Shown one piece after another: positions 9,228 to 23,121 of a stretch of 64,000 nt of DNA (position 1 is its first letter; the number at the start of each line of letters is the position of its first letter). The translations under genes and the position numbers were made by a program. A model generated the notes under the pieces. The model was not told the DNA's origin. It saw only the letters and a list, made by a program, of their open reading frames with translations, and made no database searches. Source of the stretch: Bugulina stolonifera (lineage: Eukaryota; Bryozoa; Gymnolaemata; Cheilostomatida; Bugulidae). The stretch is taken from positions 10,116,501 to 10,180,500 of the forward strand of contig OW285190.1 in assembly GCA_935421135.1 (NCBI GenBank), read 5' to 3'.

Positions 9228-12200
9228 GTTATCTGTTCTACAAGCTTTTATTGGGAGATCCGAAGCCTTGCCGGGCACTTTCAAGACGCATCTCAAGCTT
9301 TACTTCCAAATTTGAGAATAATCATAGAAATCATTATTTTTCAAATTTAAGCCAACTCATATTATCCTTTTAAGTTTAACACTTATCTGAAACAGCAGTT
9401 GAACGTTATGAGAGATTTTATCAGTTTAATAGGGTGACTACAACTCATGTAGTTGGTAGAATTGTGAAGACACAAAGTGATTTATGATACCCCGAGCGCA
9501 AAACTTTTACAGAACCTGATACTAAAATTATAAAAGATGTCAAGGGTAGACAATTCCTCATTTACTCCTTATCCATAGCTCATACGATCCTACAGGTTAT
9601 GTGAATGAAAGCTCTAGTGGAAGAAATCTATTTTAGTGTAGCTTTAGGTGTAATTTAAAGATTTGTTGGAACCTATTGATGTCCTGGGAAATCATTTGGC
9701 AAGGATTTCTCGATGATGTCACTAGCCATCAACTACATAGCAGACTCTGACATCAGCTAGTGTAATGATTGAAATGTCTAATTGTTTTTTACTCTACAAT
9801 ACTTGCTTAAAACTTATCAAGTCACATTATGTGCATAAAGATTCAGGTAGTTGAATGGTGTGCCAGTGTGAAAGTTTTGGATTCCTGGTTGACATACAAA
9901 GTACGTGGTGTTGAAATAAACGCCGAGATAATCTGTGGTTTCTCTACATTGCTCGGATGTTTGTAGTGAGCATACCAGGTATAATTAATAATGCATATAT
10001 GCAACAAATCACGTAGCCAATATTGGTCAATCACGGTTTACTTGAATAATCAAACCGTTTGTCTGACAGCGTCCAAGATCAATTCCAATCGCCAGATTAC
10101 GGATTCTCCATTTTACCTGCGGTTGCCTTCTGTGTTATCCTCCTACATGGCGTGAACTACAGCAAAAAATTTCCATTCTGTTAATGATACACATCCTGCT
10201 ATAAAAAATATTACAACACCTACATTATACCTTGCCATTCTCCTACAGTCATTTGTTATACAGCAAATAATGTTATGTTAACATTTGCGTAGCTTCAATG
10301 TTTCTAAATAAATATTTGAAAGAATGGTATTGATACTGTATTACCATAAAGGTTGAAGTAAAACTATTCTGCTTGGCTACAGAATACAGGAGGATGTAGA
10401 ATTTGTGATCCCTCACTATTGCAAAATCACGCTGATGCCAATAACGTCACTGGGACTGGTTTCACACGCTAGTTTAGCAATGTTCTCTGTCAAAATCTAA
10501 AAAGAAACAAGAATGGGGTTGCATAGCCAAAGAACTTGGGCGTCAGTTTGTATAGTACAAGTTTTAAGCAACTCCCGACCCAGCAGCTTGACTAGTCAGA
10601 ACCATGGTTAAAGGTTAAATCATAAGAACATAAAATAGCAGGAGTCACTAAATTAGCTTCATGGGAAATAGAATACGAAATGAGTGTGCCCTAACATATA
10701 CCTACCATCTTGTGTAGAAACTAGCTAAAAATTTTGCAATATTGTGCAATGTATAAAAAGTAATATGTATTATAATACTGTCGAAGTACTTGTATTACAT
10801 GTACATGTTCATGTCTTGTACTTCCTCCGGGTTGTAGTGCTCTAGCGTTATTCACATGGTAATATAACTGTGATATTATAACAGTCTAGATCTCTATTCT
10901 AATTCGCTAATGATAGGTATATAAACTTTCCCAACTACTACAAGAATATCTCCAGATCTCAATGGATCCACTCTCACAATACTGTTTAGACAAGCAATAA
11001 TTAATATGAAATAAAACTAAATAATTATGTAACTAATGAGGGTGAAATCAGTACTTTATTATTCTACCAACTTCATTCACAAATAGCAATCTATCATGTT
11101 GGAAATAAAACCATGGACACTTTTGTATAATTATTATTCAATTTGCACCTTGGAAGAGTACTGATAATATTGTTATCTGTTACTTGACACTCTTAATGAG
11201 CAATAATTAATAAAGTCACATGGCATTGAACACCTCATGCTAGTTAACATTCTTTTTACAAAAAAGGTTATAGATTTGAAATCGTTTGTTTATTTAGAAA
11301 AGGAAGAAATGAATACACTCCAAAATCATGTACATGTAGATTAGAAATAATCAACACTGCCAGAAACAGCCAGAAACTGTTTTAGACATGATACAAAAGC
11401 AAAGTAGTTCCCCAGGACTGATTATGTTAAACCATGTCATCATCATAAACATGTACACTAATACCGTGTTTATTTGCAAATGTAGGCTATATTAATTTCA
11501 CCGAATTGTCATGCAAATGGAATGTTGGTATATAATTTTATAACTTATTAGGTATCTCAACTTCCTTCTGGCCTGCAGGAATTGTGTGCAATTTCAGTGC
11601 CATGGTATTATGTCCAGCCTCGGTTCCAAGCTTGTCAATATTGACCACACCTGAGTATGCTATATTTGTCAAATAAAGGCAAATAGAGGCTCAGAGTTCT
11701 GAAATAAAATCACTTCCTTTGGCAAATCCTGACTAAGATGCTCTCAAAATAGCAATACCTATGTTGTTATGTCCGCTAACAGCCACTGAATTATCAAATC
11801 ATATCAAATACCTTCAACTTAATCATAGCTTCCAACTCACTGCAAACCTACAGCCTGACAAGAGTTGTGTAGACTAGAAATTCACTGCTGAACTCAGCTC
11901 TAACCTTCTTTTGGAACACTTGAGTAACAGTTGTATACCTTCCCGTATTACACCAATGCTAAAACAATCCGATCTACGTGATGTATAATAAACAATCATT
12001 TTGTACAGCCAAAGAAGTTTTACATAAAGTAATGTAGATTGACTAGGAAAACAGTTTGTTATTGAAAAATAGTTCTAGCGTAAAATGTAAAGACCTGTAT
12101 TTGTATGGGAAACCGTAGGATTTCACTTCCTGTCCTCTGAATAAGGGAGTGCATGGTATCGATAGAGGCATTACTGATAGACAGATTAGACAAATCTCTC

Positions 12201-15200
12201 TCACACCCACTTTCCTGTCATTTTAGTAGGTCTAAGCCCAAAATACTTACATGTACATGTACATGTTGTCTTCTGCCATTGCCGTTATATACAATCATGC
12301 AGTTATATTATTATTATTTTTTCACAAGGCAATTTAAATTGTTTACTTGTAGAATTGTACTTGTTTCACATGGCTATGGTAGAACCTATATTATACACTT
12401 TCTGTTTCCTGTTTGTAGCTATAATCATTAAAATTGTACCAAGTGACTAAGTGGTGTAATGTGTTTGGAGGGCAAGGTCAAACCCTACATTCATACAAAC
12501 ACACTTCCCAAGTTTATTAGATAATATTAATGGAAGTTTAAGAACGTAATTAAGGGGAGTTTTGTTTTACTGCAACTTCCAGACACGTATACCTGTCAAG
12601 TGTGAAAGAGTGCATGACATGCACTACCAGGCTCTCAGCACATTCCATATCTCTGAACCATCACTTACTGAGTATGGGCTGAGTCCTTGCTCAGCCTTTG
12701 AGATTCCAAATCATAACCGTATCAAGATGTTAGAAAACAATCAGAAGTAAATGAAAATCAAGTTAGCTAGAGTTGTGCCCTTTCTCCATCCACTCTGATT
12801 GTTATTGAACACTTGACCATCCATGCTGCATATTTTTCTTCAATTATTTGATTGCCTACGTTGTTAATGACTGCCTTTAGCTTCAGTGTGCAAGACTTTT
12901 ATGAAATTACAATCTTGTACACAACTGAAGGGTGATAACAAGTATGCTGTAGTAATAAATAAGAACTGATAAGGTTTAATAGTAATTAAATGTTACATCA
13001 ACTCATTTAGAATTCTTACATAATGATTTTCTTTCGGCTTTTTGCATAATAAGCGCATAAATAAATCAGCAAAATGCCTCAAAATGTATATTAATGAATA
13101 ATACAATTAGTAGTCCTAGCCAATGCCGTACTATATTGCGGTGAAATGTAAAACAGTCTGACGTAAATGTGTCTTCTTAAGTTTGACTTTTCGTATTATT
13201 TGTATAAATCTTGATTAAAGAACTAAAACTTGGCTGTGATCACATGTTTTAGTGATATAAGATCCAATGAGACTCAGTGCGTTTTTTACTTTTGGCTTTA
13301 TCCACGCCATTAGATCGGCTAACTAAATAGTCTTACATTTCACTCACCGCTAGACGCTCTAGATGGCTAAATATAAAATAATTATGGTGAGCAAGGATAT
13401 AGATTGGTAAATAAACCATTCAACTATCATCTGTACACTTTAAAGGTACATTTCGATTACTCCTACAAGAATAAAAGTTCAAGAGATGTAGTATGTGGCC
13501 GTGTGGACATTGACTGTTGAACTTCAGGTCAGTGTGTGTTTACAATCCTCTACTTCATGTTATTTTATATATTATTTTCTACTTTATGGGAAAATAGGCT
13601 AGATTATTTTGTACATGTATTTGAACATTGCCTTTTATTAACAACATTTTTTGAGGTTAGGAATACCTTGGTTGTACATATATTAACCACAGAATTATTT
13701 TGTCATGTGATTATAATTGCCATGACTTGTGACTATTTTCTAGGGGAGATAACTCTATGATACTAACTACTTATGAATGTGTTCCAAATGGTGCCTGGCT
13801 AAATCTGTTTTTGTTTTCATTCAGTGAAATGAATAAAATTAACAAGATATTATTATGTAGAGATGCTAAGGATAGGCTGTGCATGTGTAGGACAGCCATT
13901 GGACATTCAGTTATTTCTTTTTTATTTTTAAGTTCAGATTTAGTAAAATTCAATTATCATAAGGTAATATATATTACGCTGTAATGGTTTAACAGCTTCA
14001 ATTCTATTACAACTTGTAACCCTTTAGTGCTATTACATAATCATTTAAAACTCCGACAAAATCAATTATCCTGACCGAATAATTAAACTATGTGTGAAAT
14101 ATTCTTTAAATGAGAATATTTATAGCAACTTTCTACAATAAAAACATTTGAAGTGGTTAAAATAATAGTCTATTTCACGATAATGCCAGTTCTGTAAATT
14201 CTTAATTTAAGTCGTCAGGCGCCACGAATCGTGGTAATCTCTATTAGCCAGACAACGCTAAATTATGGCCAATATAACAACTTTAGATTTAATTTAGTCT
14301 GTTAATCATCATTTTAATATTATTCTTTACATATTTATATGCTTTTTGCCTAATTCTAAAGCGATTAATTTTCTCTAATATCTACAGATTAAATGCTGAT
14401 GTACATGTACACAGATGTATTGCGTTTAATATATTTTATCGGCCTCGGTCTCGTTGCTACCCCCATAATCCTCTACCTGACAATGAAAAATTCTCTCATC
14501 TGCTTATTCTATGAATAGCCAGGATTCCTCTAGATGAGCAACTTTACGTTTAGGGTGAGAGAGAATCCCCTATACTGGAATACTGCCAATATAATTATGA
14601 TATGAGTCTACAAGGCAATTTCATCCCAAAAGCTCTTTACAAGTGACCACTCTAGACACGCTTTGACCACCATTAGCAAACTTGTGGTTAAATATAATAT
14701 CAATCTCTCTAGCAAATAATAAATTTATCATACCATGTCTTTAATAATAATATTATTAGTGTATCTATGTGCAGGTTTCAATATTATTGATTTTATTGTG
14801 AAAACTGTCAGCTTTGATGTTTACATTCAAATAAATGTTGCAAAGCTCCAAATTGTATCATACACGTGTCACAGTGCATAGTGTAGATTAAATATACATG
14901 TACATGTATATCACAATTTAATGCATAATGCATTGTGCAAATACATCCAAGTAGGTTATATGTATGCTTTACACTGCTTATTATTTTGAATAATTGCTGA
15001 GAACTAAGAATTCTTTTACGGAAAAGTGCACAAGTGTTAGTCCTCTCTGGCATCTACAATCTTTATTTTGATGACCTTTCAGATCATTTTCCCTGCAATT
15101 GTTGGTTAGTAACAGATCATAACCCTCTAAGGCAGAGAAATGATGTGAACTAATTACTGCAATTAGCCTCAAAAACAACTTCTTTATTGAACAGACTCAA

Positions 15201-15956
15201 ATTTACGTTGTGTAAGACGAGGGTCCCATTAATTACAATGGGCAGCATCTGATTTAGTATAAATTTAAATATGCGCTTAATAAATTGTGCTGACTGTTTT
15301 ATTGCATTATTATACACATTATTCCCAATTGAATGCAGGTGTTAACTAATAATATGATCATGTTTTTGTTAACAAAGTCTAATCAGATAGCTGACACTGC
15401 TAAAATTACCTTCAAATCTGCTGTTAATAAATCTTTATTGGTCTAGCTACTGCTGGTTTATGTAAATCAATACAAAGTTGTTAATTATATAGTTTTTTAT
15501 TGCCATCAATAAATATAATTTTTTTCGGTGTATCCAGTTAATATGTATGAAAGCAACATAAATATGTAGGATAATTACTCTATTAAGTGACCCTGGAATT
15601 TAGTGACCAGTAATCATTCTTGCAAATATCCAAATTTATGTATCACTATATAAACTGACATATTTACATGTGTTTCTATGTGTATGTAAGGTAGGCTATG
15701 TGATAACCGTCCCTATATAACATAATTATCTCATTATATTTTATTCGTTGACTAATTAATGCACAAGTAGTAGCTGCAGCGAAGGCGTTAGGCCCTTTTA
15801 CAGCTAGCAGTCGACTGACAAGTCTCTCCTAGAGCTCAGTCTTGTGACCCATGGGCATGCCATGTTATATTTACCACTGAAATCTTAGTAAGTGCTTCGG
15901 TCACAACATTCTCATACATTGAAATTATAGACTTTATTTAGGATTTAAAAGTAGGG
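9228..15956. other. Long non-coding stretch
   Basis: About 6.7 kb of AT-rich DNA with no gene I can support. It contains scattered TACATGTA palindromes (near 10798, 12250, 14400 and 14890). One possible exon at 12583-12746 is listed separately. A frame near 10380-10500 stays open for about 45 codons after a CAG, but the surrounding signals are weak. Confidence 0.4.
12583..12746 (+). CDS. Possible internal exon, unidentified
   Basis: A frame open for about 55 codons follows TTCCAG and ends just before GTAAAT, which fits an acceptor and a donor. It reads TRIPVKCERVHDMHYQALST and then SEPSLTEYGLSPC. The composition looks more protein-like than its surroundings, but I recognise no family. It could be chance. 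Confidence 0.25.
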
Positions 15957-16245
15957 AGCAGCCGTGGCTTAGGGGTTAGAATGCTGAGCTTTCATGCTGA
16001 AGGTTCCAGGTTCAAATCCCAGTCACGGTGGTTTTTGGAAAAGCATCCAGCCACAATTGCTCCTGTGCCCCATATTAAGTCTTTGAGGTCATGCAAGCCA
16101 GCATGGCTTCAAGGCAACTCCTCTACCCCTGCCAAAAAAAAGGCCATGTTATCTGGGCCTTTCTCACGGGGAGTTGGCCAGCACTGGCACCTGGCAGTGA
16201 GAGCTGCTAGGGGTTGGTCACGCTGAGGGTATTTTGTATAACCAG
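15957..16245 (+). mobile_element. tRNA-derived SINE
   Basis: The first ~74 bp look like a tRNA: CCGTG near the start pairs with CACGG near 16026, an A-box-like TGGCTTAGGGGTTAG is at about 15965, and a B box GGTTCAAATCC is at about 16009. A tRNA-unrelated body follows with an A-run at about 16133-16141, ending near GTAACCAGTT-like sequence around 16240. A 3' boundary and target duplication are not clear. The ORF reading through it is a by-product of the element. Confidence 0.65.
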
Positions 16246-16260
16246 TTGTATTAATAATAA

Positions 16261-19200
16261 TTTGGTTATAAATATAATGTGTCTTACTACATGTTATACT
16301 AGGCTATAATGTATTATTATATAATCATGTTGGTGTCCAACTTACTACACATTCGAACAATTAATTCTCTTCATATATTAGTTTTAATTATCACACTTAA
16401 TTGCAGAAATTAGTTGAAACACAATAACTTGTGTGGTCCAAGAGGTGCTGCAATTCAGTTATCTTTTAGGTCACAGCCACAGCTGAAGTGCAGGAAATTT
16501 TTAAAAGTTAATAGAATGCCAATATTAAATGGTCAACAATCAGTTGCTAATATCAGAGATATAGCATATAAGAGAAATATGATCTTCCCCTTACATGTAG
16601 GAGTACATAATGCTACCCTGGTCAGCGCATTCATACGTCTATTGAATTACCAGCTAGCTGAACCCTATGTAAGAATGTGCTGCTGCTGTTGCTACTGTCG
16701 GGTCAACGGGCTACTGCTGCTACCTTCATCAATAAGGCATTTCCTCCTCTCGATGGATACCTCACTCTGGACACAGTGCTGTAGTAAAGGTTAGCATTGC
16801 ACAGATTCTTTCATTCATAACCACAATGGTTGCCAATCTAGATGAGGATGTTTTTTAATACTATCAATCATATAACATATTATTGTGGTGTCAAACATGT
16901 ATATAATATAAATGTAAATGTTACTCGGTAAAGTTATGTGGCAGCGATCAAGGTGATTGGCAGCTCAATGCCACTGTCAAGAACAACAATGCATAATTAT
17001 TAATCTTCTTTGGCTGGCTATTTTTATAATAAACTCCAATCTGAGAAAAAGTTAACCAATATCAAAAACAGTTGTAAGGTTTTATGTGCATGGTGGCATT
17101 TGTGCCCATAATTGCATTTGCATAAGACAATATGTGGAACAAGACAGGGCTTCAGGTTACAAAATCTTTAGAAGCAACACACTGCGTTGGAGGATACATA
17201 TAAAAATAAACTGCATGTGTATTTTGTAACAGACTGCCAGTCAAATATACACTACAACTAACACAAGTCAGGTGCTTGCAAATATGAAACTGCTGAAGTA
17301 GGCTTACACGCATATACATGTACATATTTTTTCAATGGGTAAAATGTATATTAGGTCTATATTATACACACACTTGAACATGTACATGGTACATGTTGTC
17401 AAAATAAGATTGAATCTATAGCTGGCAGGTCTATCTTGCTTGTATATATTTGGTGAAGTAATCCTTGTGATGTACTTCATTCATGTTACTTTTCCATTCT
17501 CTTGTGGTACAGAAGACTACCTAATGCATCCAGCCAACCATGTTTTTATAAAGGATCTGGAAACAGTTCTGGTGACGTCTAAGTCCTGCAGAAGATACGA
17601 TAAATAGCTTACAAAGTTACAAAAATAGCGGTTCTCATTCTTTCCATATTTCATCATCAGCAGCAACATGAGTGGAGGAAGGGTTGGTGGCTGTGGGGGT
17701 GGGGTTATGAGGGCCTATTTCAATAAGACATGATCCGCGAAATAGCAAACTCTGCCACACACAGGTCAGTAGATGACTCTGTTTTTCATAGTAACATTAT
17801 TAGCCTATCAGTGTACATGCATATGAATGAACATGAATGTGAACGGTTAATTGGAGTGTCTGTTAGACAGGATTATGGGTGTAGCATGCAGTTATGGTTT
17901 TAATCAGGAAGCTGTGCAGAAAGGAAATCATGTGTAATAATTAAATTTGATTCGATGATTCAACTGCAAATCCACTGGTCACCCACATCCCCCTCCTTTC
18001 TGTACCTGACATGAAGTCAATACGTCTCCTACACAGATTTCTCAGATAATTTTGACTCTCTGTAGCCTGGAAAACAACGCAAAAGAAGTCTGGACAGAAA
18101 TAAAGGGTGATATTTAAATTTATCCAAATTTTACATGGATCTGTATGTAGTGTAAAATTGACAGTAGAAAACTTACTTGGTAAAACACAACAGAGAGAAC
18201 CCTTGATTTGAAAACTAGCTTTGAGGCTTCTAATTTCAAGCAGTTGTTTACAAAACATGCAGACCTAAATTTTTATGTAGCACGAAGACGATTGTCCGAA
18301 TATCACTTGCACCTCACATATGAAATTATAACTGAGTTCCAAGCTCTCTACGAGAAAAGGTGGGCATTTCAGAAATTGATGGTAAAATTGTATAGGAGTA
18401 GCTCAGGGTTAATTGAGCATAGAAGCATTACACTGATTTCAAATCAATAGTTGCAGTAGTTGTCTGCTCCTACTTGGTCGTGGTAAAGGTGTTACATTAA
18501 CCTTGGTTCTAGGTTTTCTGCAATAGTAAGAAGTTAGTTAGTTGTACAAAGTTATGTAGATCTTGGTTCTAAGCCTAAGTTCTAAAACCAATAGACATCA
18601 TACTCTCCCAGCCCTAGCACCAACATACAGTACCACTCATTATGCTGGGAATAAGTTTACCCATATTTTAAGTTTTCGTTACCATTGTTACATTGGGTTG
18701 TCTTTTCTATTACAAACTGAAGTGAAAGTAAGTGTTTCCATTCTCCGGACAAGGAATTGGTTAACTTCCCGCAGTCACTTGGTTATCATTCGATTCATAA
18801 GTTGTAAGTGAATTGTACCAGACAAACAACCTCCCACATAAAACTATTCATTGCTTAAGATGGTACTAATCTGTTAAACAAACGTCCTGAGTTCTAAAAA
18901 TATTTCACTATATAATAACCTGCCCACACCAGTAGGTTTTGCAATTCAGTTAATGATAAGGAAGTCAAGTGTTGCTTTATAATATTATACAATTCTGTGC
19001 GACTGTACATCAGCAATGTTCTATAGAGACGCTTTCAAATGCATGTTCACTACACCAAAGGGGGGACGGAATGGTGTAGATGTTAGGGTCACAAGTTCAA
19101 GTCTCATGCAATTTGTCATGGAAAGTGAGCCCGTCCACTCAGAGCTCATACAAGCTTCAGCTTCTGAGGCCCGTTAAATAGGATAGCTAAATTTTCCAAC

Positions 19201-19421
19201 AGCAACCAGAAATAAAAAAAGTTTTGCAGAAGATTGTTAAAATAATTATTCACATTCATGTATACGCAAACTGTAGAAACCGCACAGTAAAGATAAGCGA
19301 GTAGCAGTTACAGCTCAGGTACGTAACTAACGTACAAGTAGGTATAAAAGGACGGTACAGCTATGTGCGTTTTTTCAAACGTGCAGATTAATGTAAGCAT
19401 CACCACAAGCTCTAGACACCA
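16261..19421. other. Non-coding stretch with unproven exon-like segments
   Basis: AT-rich DNA. A 127-codon open frame at 16414-16794 begins right after a stop, has no ATG near its start and ends in a Cys-run encoded by TGC repeats, so I do not call it. A possible terminal exon at 17513-17607 is listed separately. Near 19060-19120 a segment with AGTTCAAGTCTC resembles a decayed tRNA-type B box. Confidence 0.35.
17513..17607 (+). CDS. Possible terminal exon, unidentified
   Basis: After GGTACAG a frame of 31 codons reads DYLMHPANHVFIKDLETVLV and ends in CRRYDK then TAG at 17605-17607. The acceptor and composition are plausible. I recognise no family and find no convincing upstream partner exon, so this could be chance. 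Confidence 0.2.
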
Positions 19422-19947
19422 TACCCTAAAAGCAGAAATATTTCGCGGAAGAAAGTTTCGCGAGTTTGCTAATCCTGGAGCAATTTGCGATAGAAATATT
19501 TAGCGAGTTTGGCCTATCGCGAAATTTGTTAAGTCCCAAAATTGATGTTTAAGCACATTTCATCATTAAAACCAAGCTTAGCTAAGCTCTATGTTTACTC
19601 AGATTTAAACCCCACTTACATACAGTACAAAACTACAACTGACTCCTATATAGTGCAGTAAGCCCACCTGTGAGGTAAAGCAATTACTATAGCTTGTTAA
19701 AAATCCTCTGATTAAGCTCCTACTCTAGGCTACTTACCAATTATGTTACAGCAAATACTTGCTGCTTTGTAAAATATTCAACTATGTATCATATAGCTAT
19801 ATAGCTGCATGTATGGTCTGTTTAAACCAGAAATTATTTTAATCAGTTTGAAAGCAGATATTAATAGCGATGGAAATTGTTTGCGAGTTTGTCACTCGCG
19901 AAATTCGCAAAAGTTAAAACTCGCAAAATGTATCTGCTTTTAGGGTA
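19422..19947. mobile_element. MITE with 24-bp TIRs and TA target duplication
   Basis: CCCTAAAAGCAGAAATATTTCGCG at 19424-19447 is matched in inverted orientation at 19922-19945, 21 of 24 positions. TA lies immediately outside both ends, as for Tc1/mariner-type insertions. The interior has no ORF but repeats GCGAGTTT and TCGCGAAA words several times near both ends. It is non-autonomous. Confidence 0.8.
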
Positions 19948-19948
19948 T

Positions 19949-21875
19949 GCAAAATCGTTCATGATGTCAGAGAATTAAGGAATTGATGACACACGTGGAT
20001 AGAATGTACTGGAAATTATCGTAGATATTTCAGACAGCGGTTCCCACGAAAACAGACAGTGAAAGGAGACGCGCCTTGTTCAATTATTCACCAATAATAG
20101 AACTTGGCAGTTATAAGAAATCAAACGTTTTGGCAGAGCATTGTATTTACTTTCTTATAGCAAGTCACCCTATAGACGCCAGATGACAAAAAATTCTAAC
20201 TACCCTGTGGTGTGGAATGGTAATGTATATTGGTGACCTTTTGACACAGGTGTAGGTCTTAATCTTCTATCACACCATGAGATAATTATTCTTGTTACGT
20301 GAGATTACCAGGTTTGTAGTAATTAGATCGAGTTACTTGGTCTCACTTCCCCTGCTTGGGTCTCTAACATTGATGTCAATTTTTCAGAAGTTAGCCGATG
20401 AGTTGGCTTAACTTAAACCGGCATAAGCAGCTTAGGTTTTGTGCAAAGTTTCCAATGCTTTGTTTTTGCGTTCACTGGTTACCGGTAGCAAACTACAAAA
20501 ATAGAATTCAGTTTCTACAACTACATCGTTTCATTTATGACACGCGCAAACATAGTCTGTCGTAGCTTAACTCGTACATTGGAGTTATTAGTTATTTATC
20601 AAATTTATGCATAATATTTTTTATTTTTATGAATGATGCTACTGTAAATGTAAACGTGGTCTCTTGAAGGTACACATTACAATCTATTCCATCTGTCTGC
20701 ATTTTACCAGACATGACCTCTGGCTCTCGGTCAAACATGAGGAGAGTACATCGTGTAGCTTTAACTACTTAGCAGTTAACATCCCATTGATGTATCATAC
20801 TGTATATACTTCTGTCATTCAGTTTCCCCAATTTATTAGGGTTACATTGTAGCACCATATCTTGTTCAGACAAATAAATAATAAAAATAATGATATTTCA
20901 TTTGCCTCCATACTGCTAATCCACATGTTATTATAGATGATTTAACCAGCCCTATGTCTTCTGGCCACACACCAACCATCATTTATTCTAATGGTTACTT
21001 CGTAACCAGGACGATGGAGTATGGTGGTAAATAAACAAAGAATGAATTTTCCGCTTACGTGAAATTACCCTAGAAAATGTAAAAACTAAGAATTCTTGGC
21101 TTCCCATATCTGATTAAATTTTACCAAAACCAATCAAACTAGAAGAAGAAGAATATATATCTTCACCTTGAGACCGAACAGTTCCCGCTGCTTTAGTTAA
21201 AACCTAGGAATTAGTTACAACAAAATGCCATTAGATAGAAAAAATGCTTGAATAATAACATATTATACAGTAAAATTGTTAAAACACTTTTTATACGATC
21301 AGTCTAAGTCAAGAAATGCAATCATGTTTCCGCAGTGTGACAGTAAGTAATCTCCTTGTAGCTAGTACTAGTTTTGCTAAACGTTCCCAGCCATCAGTTC
21401 ACCGAAGTAATAATATCACAAAAGCATGTTGTATAATAAATAAGCGGATGTTCCGGAAAATTTAGTATTCAGCATAGAAATACACAACAATATGGTGACA
21501 CTTTGCGAGGCAACTATCCTTGAACTGTAGGTCACAAATTCATAGCTGCCAATAACTTGATAGTAGATTTCAGTTTCTCATTCTAAAGATAAAACTTACA
21601 CCTGAGGGTGTCAATATCTGTGTAGTGACAGGATGTTGGTTCTGCATTATAGCAAAATAATTACAATAAAAATGTAAGTTAGCATTATATAGTCAGGTGT
21701 TCTTGGTGTTACCGGGATTGCTAAAATATTTACTAGATTTCCTGTAGAATTTTAAAATTTGACTTCAATCTGACTCATACCTCTTTCAAGAGAAAAAAAT
21801 GTGTATTTCCTTCAATAAGGTGGGAGGTTTCTGAACAGGTTACACACCGTTGTTTAAATGTATTTATACATATTA
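19949..21875. other. Non-coding stretch
   Basis: AT-rich DNA. I see no supported exon, RNA gene or repeat of note. Confidence 0.4.
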
Positions 21876-22099
21876 AGGGGTTTGGCCATTTTTTTATGTA
21901 ATGATGCATTTTTCAGCAAGGAATTTATGTATGAGCAGTCAGAGACTTGTTTCAAATCCATGAAAATACCAGTCCCTGACTGGGGTTTGAACCCGGGGCC
22001 TCTACGTCACCTAATCGCCTAGCACAGTGAACAGAACATTTCCATGGATTAAAACAAGTCTTTGACTGCCGAAAAATAAATTCCTTGCTCAAAAATACA
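21876..22099. mobile_element. Foldback element with tRNA-like central loop
   Basis: Imperfect arms of about 60 bp (about 21907-21966 and 22040-22099) can pair: AGCAAGGAATTTAT with ATAAATTCCTTGCT, and GACTTGTTT with AAACAAGTC. The ~70-bp loop, read on the minus strand, holds a perfect pol III B box (GGTTCAAACCC) preceded by an A-box-like TAGGCGATTAGG. The left end TTAAGGGGTTTGGCCATTTT is shared with a second copy at 47255-47336. The right outer boundary is unclear. Confidence 0.65.
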
Positions 22100-22772
22100 C
22101 TATTTATACATGTATTTATCCATTATTATTGATGTTTTATGCAAAGATAATATATTTTTATTAGTTTGCGGTAACCACTCTTTTGACCTACATTTATTTA
22201 TCCAATCAGAGAAACTGATCATGTTAAGCAATGCGACAGATCTAAGGACTGACAACAAAACTAAAACCTTGAGCATTGATCATTGACCATTTTATCTGTC
22301 AACTGCGGAGTAAGTCAACCCCCTTATTAGAATAAGATAGGGTTGAACATACAACAAAGTTGTTTGCAGGTTAAAGGATATAGAGCAGTGTGAATTAACA
22401 TTAAGATATATTATTATTTAATATACCGCCACTTAGCTAAATGAAAAATGAGTATAAGATACTACTATGGCTGACAACTGGTTCCAGTGTTATGAATGTA
22501 ATAGGTTTTGTAACCTAATGCTGATATGATATTGATGGCTTGTTGCTAAACTTAGAGAATGGTAAATACTAAATAATAATATTCCGCATACAAATTGTAT
22601 GCTAATATTTGTATAAATAATACATGACTTTTCATTTATATTATAAAAATTTACAGATGGCAATGATCGAAATGAATGATTTGGAAACAGATAGATAGAC
22701 AGCCCTACTTTTGGCGCCTACTACTAATATGGTGGAAGCAAAACTATTGTTCACTAATACATGTACCGTTGT

Positions 22773-23121
22773 GTATATACATGTGTATACACATGTGTAT
22801 ATACATGTGTATATACATGTGTATATACATGTGTATATACATGTGTATATACATGTGTATATACATGTGTATATACATGTGTATATACATGTGTATATAC
22901 ATGTGTATATGCATGTGTATATACATGTGTATATACATGTGTATATAGATGTGTATATACATGTGTATATACATGTGTATATACATGTGTAGGCCTATAT
23001 ACATGTGTATATACATGTGTATATACATGTGTAGGCCTATATAAATGTGTATATACATGTGTATATACATGTGTATATACATGTGTATATACATGTGTAT
23101 ATACATGTGTATATACATGTG
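22773..23121. repeat. 12-bp tandem array, alternating purine-pyrimidine
   Basis: About 28 copies of ATACATGTGTAT, interrupted twice by a GTAGGCCTATATA variant near 22988 and 23030. Every base alternates purine and pyrimidine. Because the unit is a multiple of three and contains no stop in several frames, it creates long spurious ORFs on both strands rich in Tyr, His, Val, Thr or Ile, Met, Cys. Confidence 0.95.

Noticed and set aside
15957..16031. Functional tRNA gene
   Set aside because: The A and B boxes are present, but the stems pair poorly and a non-tRNA body with an A-run follows, so it is a SINE head.
16414..16794. 126-codon ORF
   Set aside because: It begins immediately after a stop at a non-ATG codon, has no clear splice sites and ends in a Cys run from TGC repeats.
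17941..18258. Minus-strand ORF with a splice-like block ending DFMS
   Set aside because: A CAG/GT pair can be found, but the rest of the frame looks random and no partner exon is visible.
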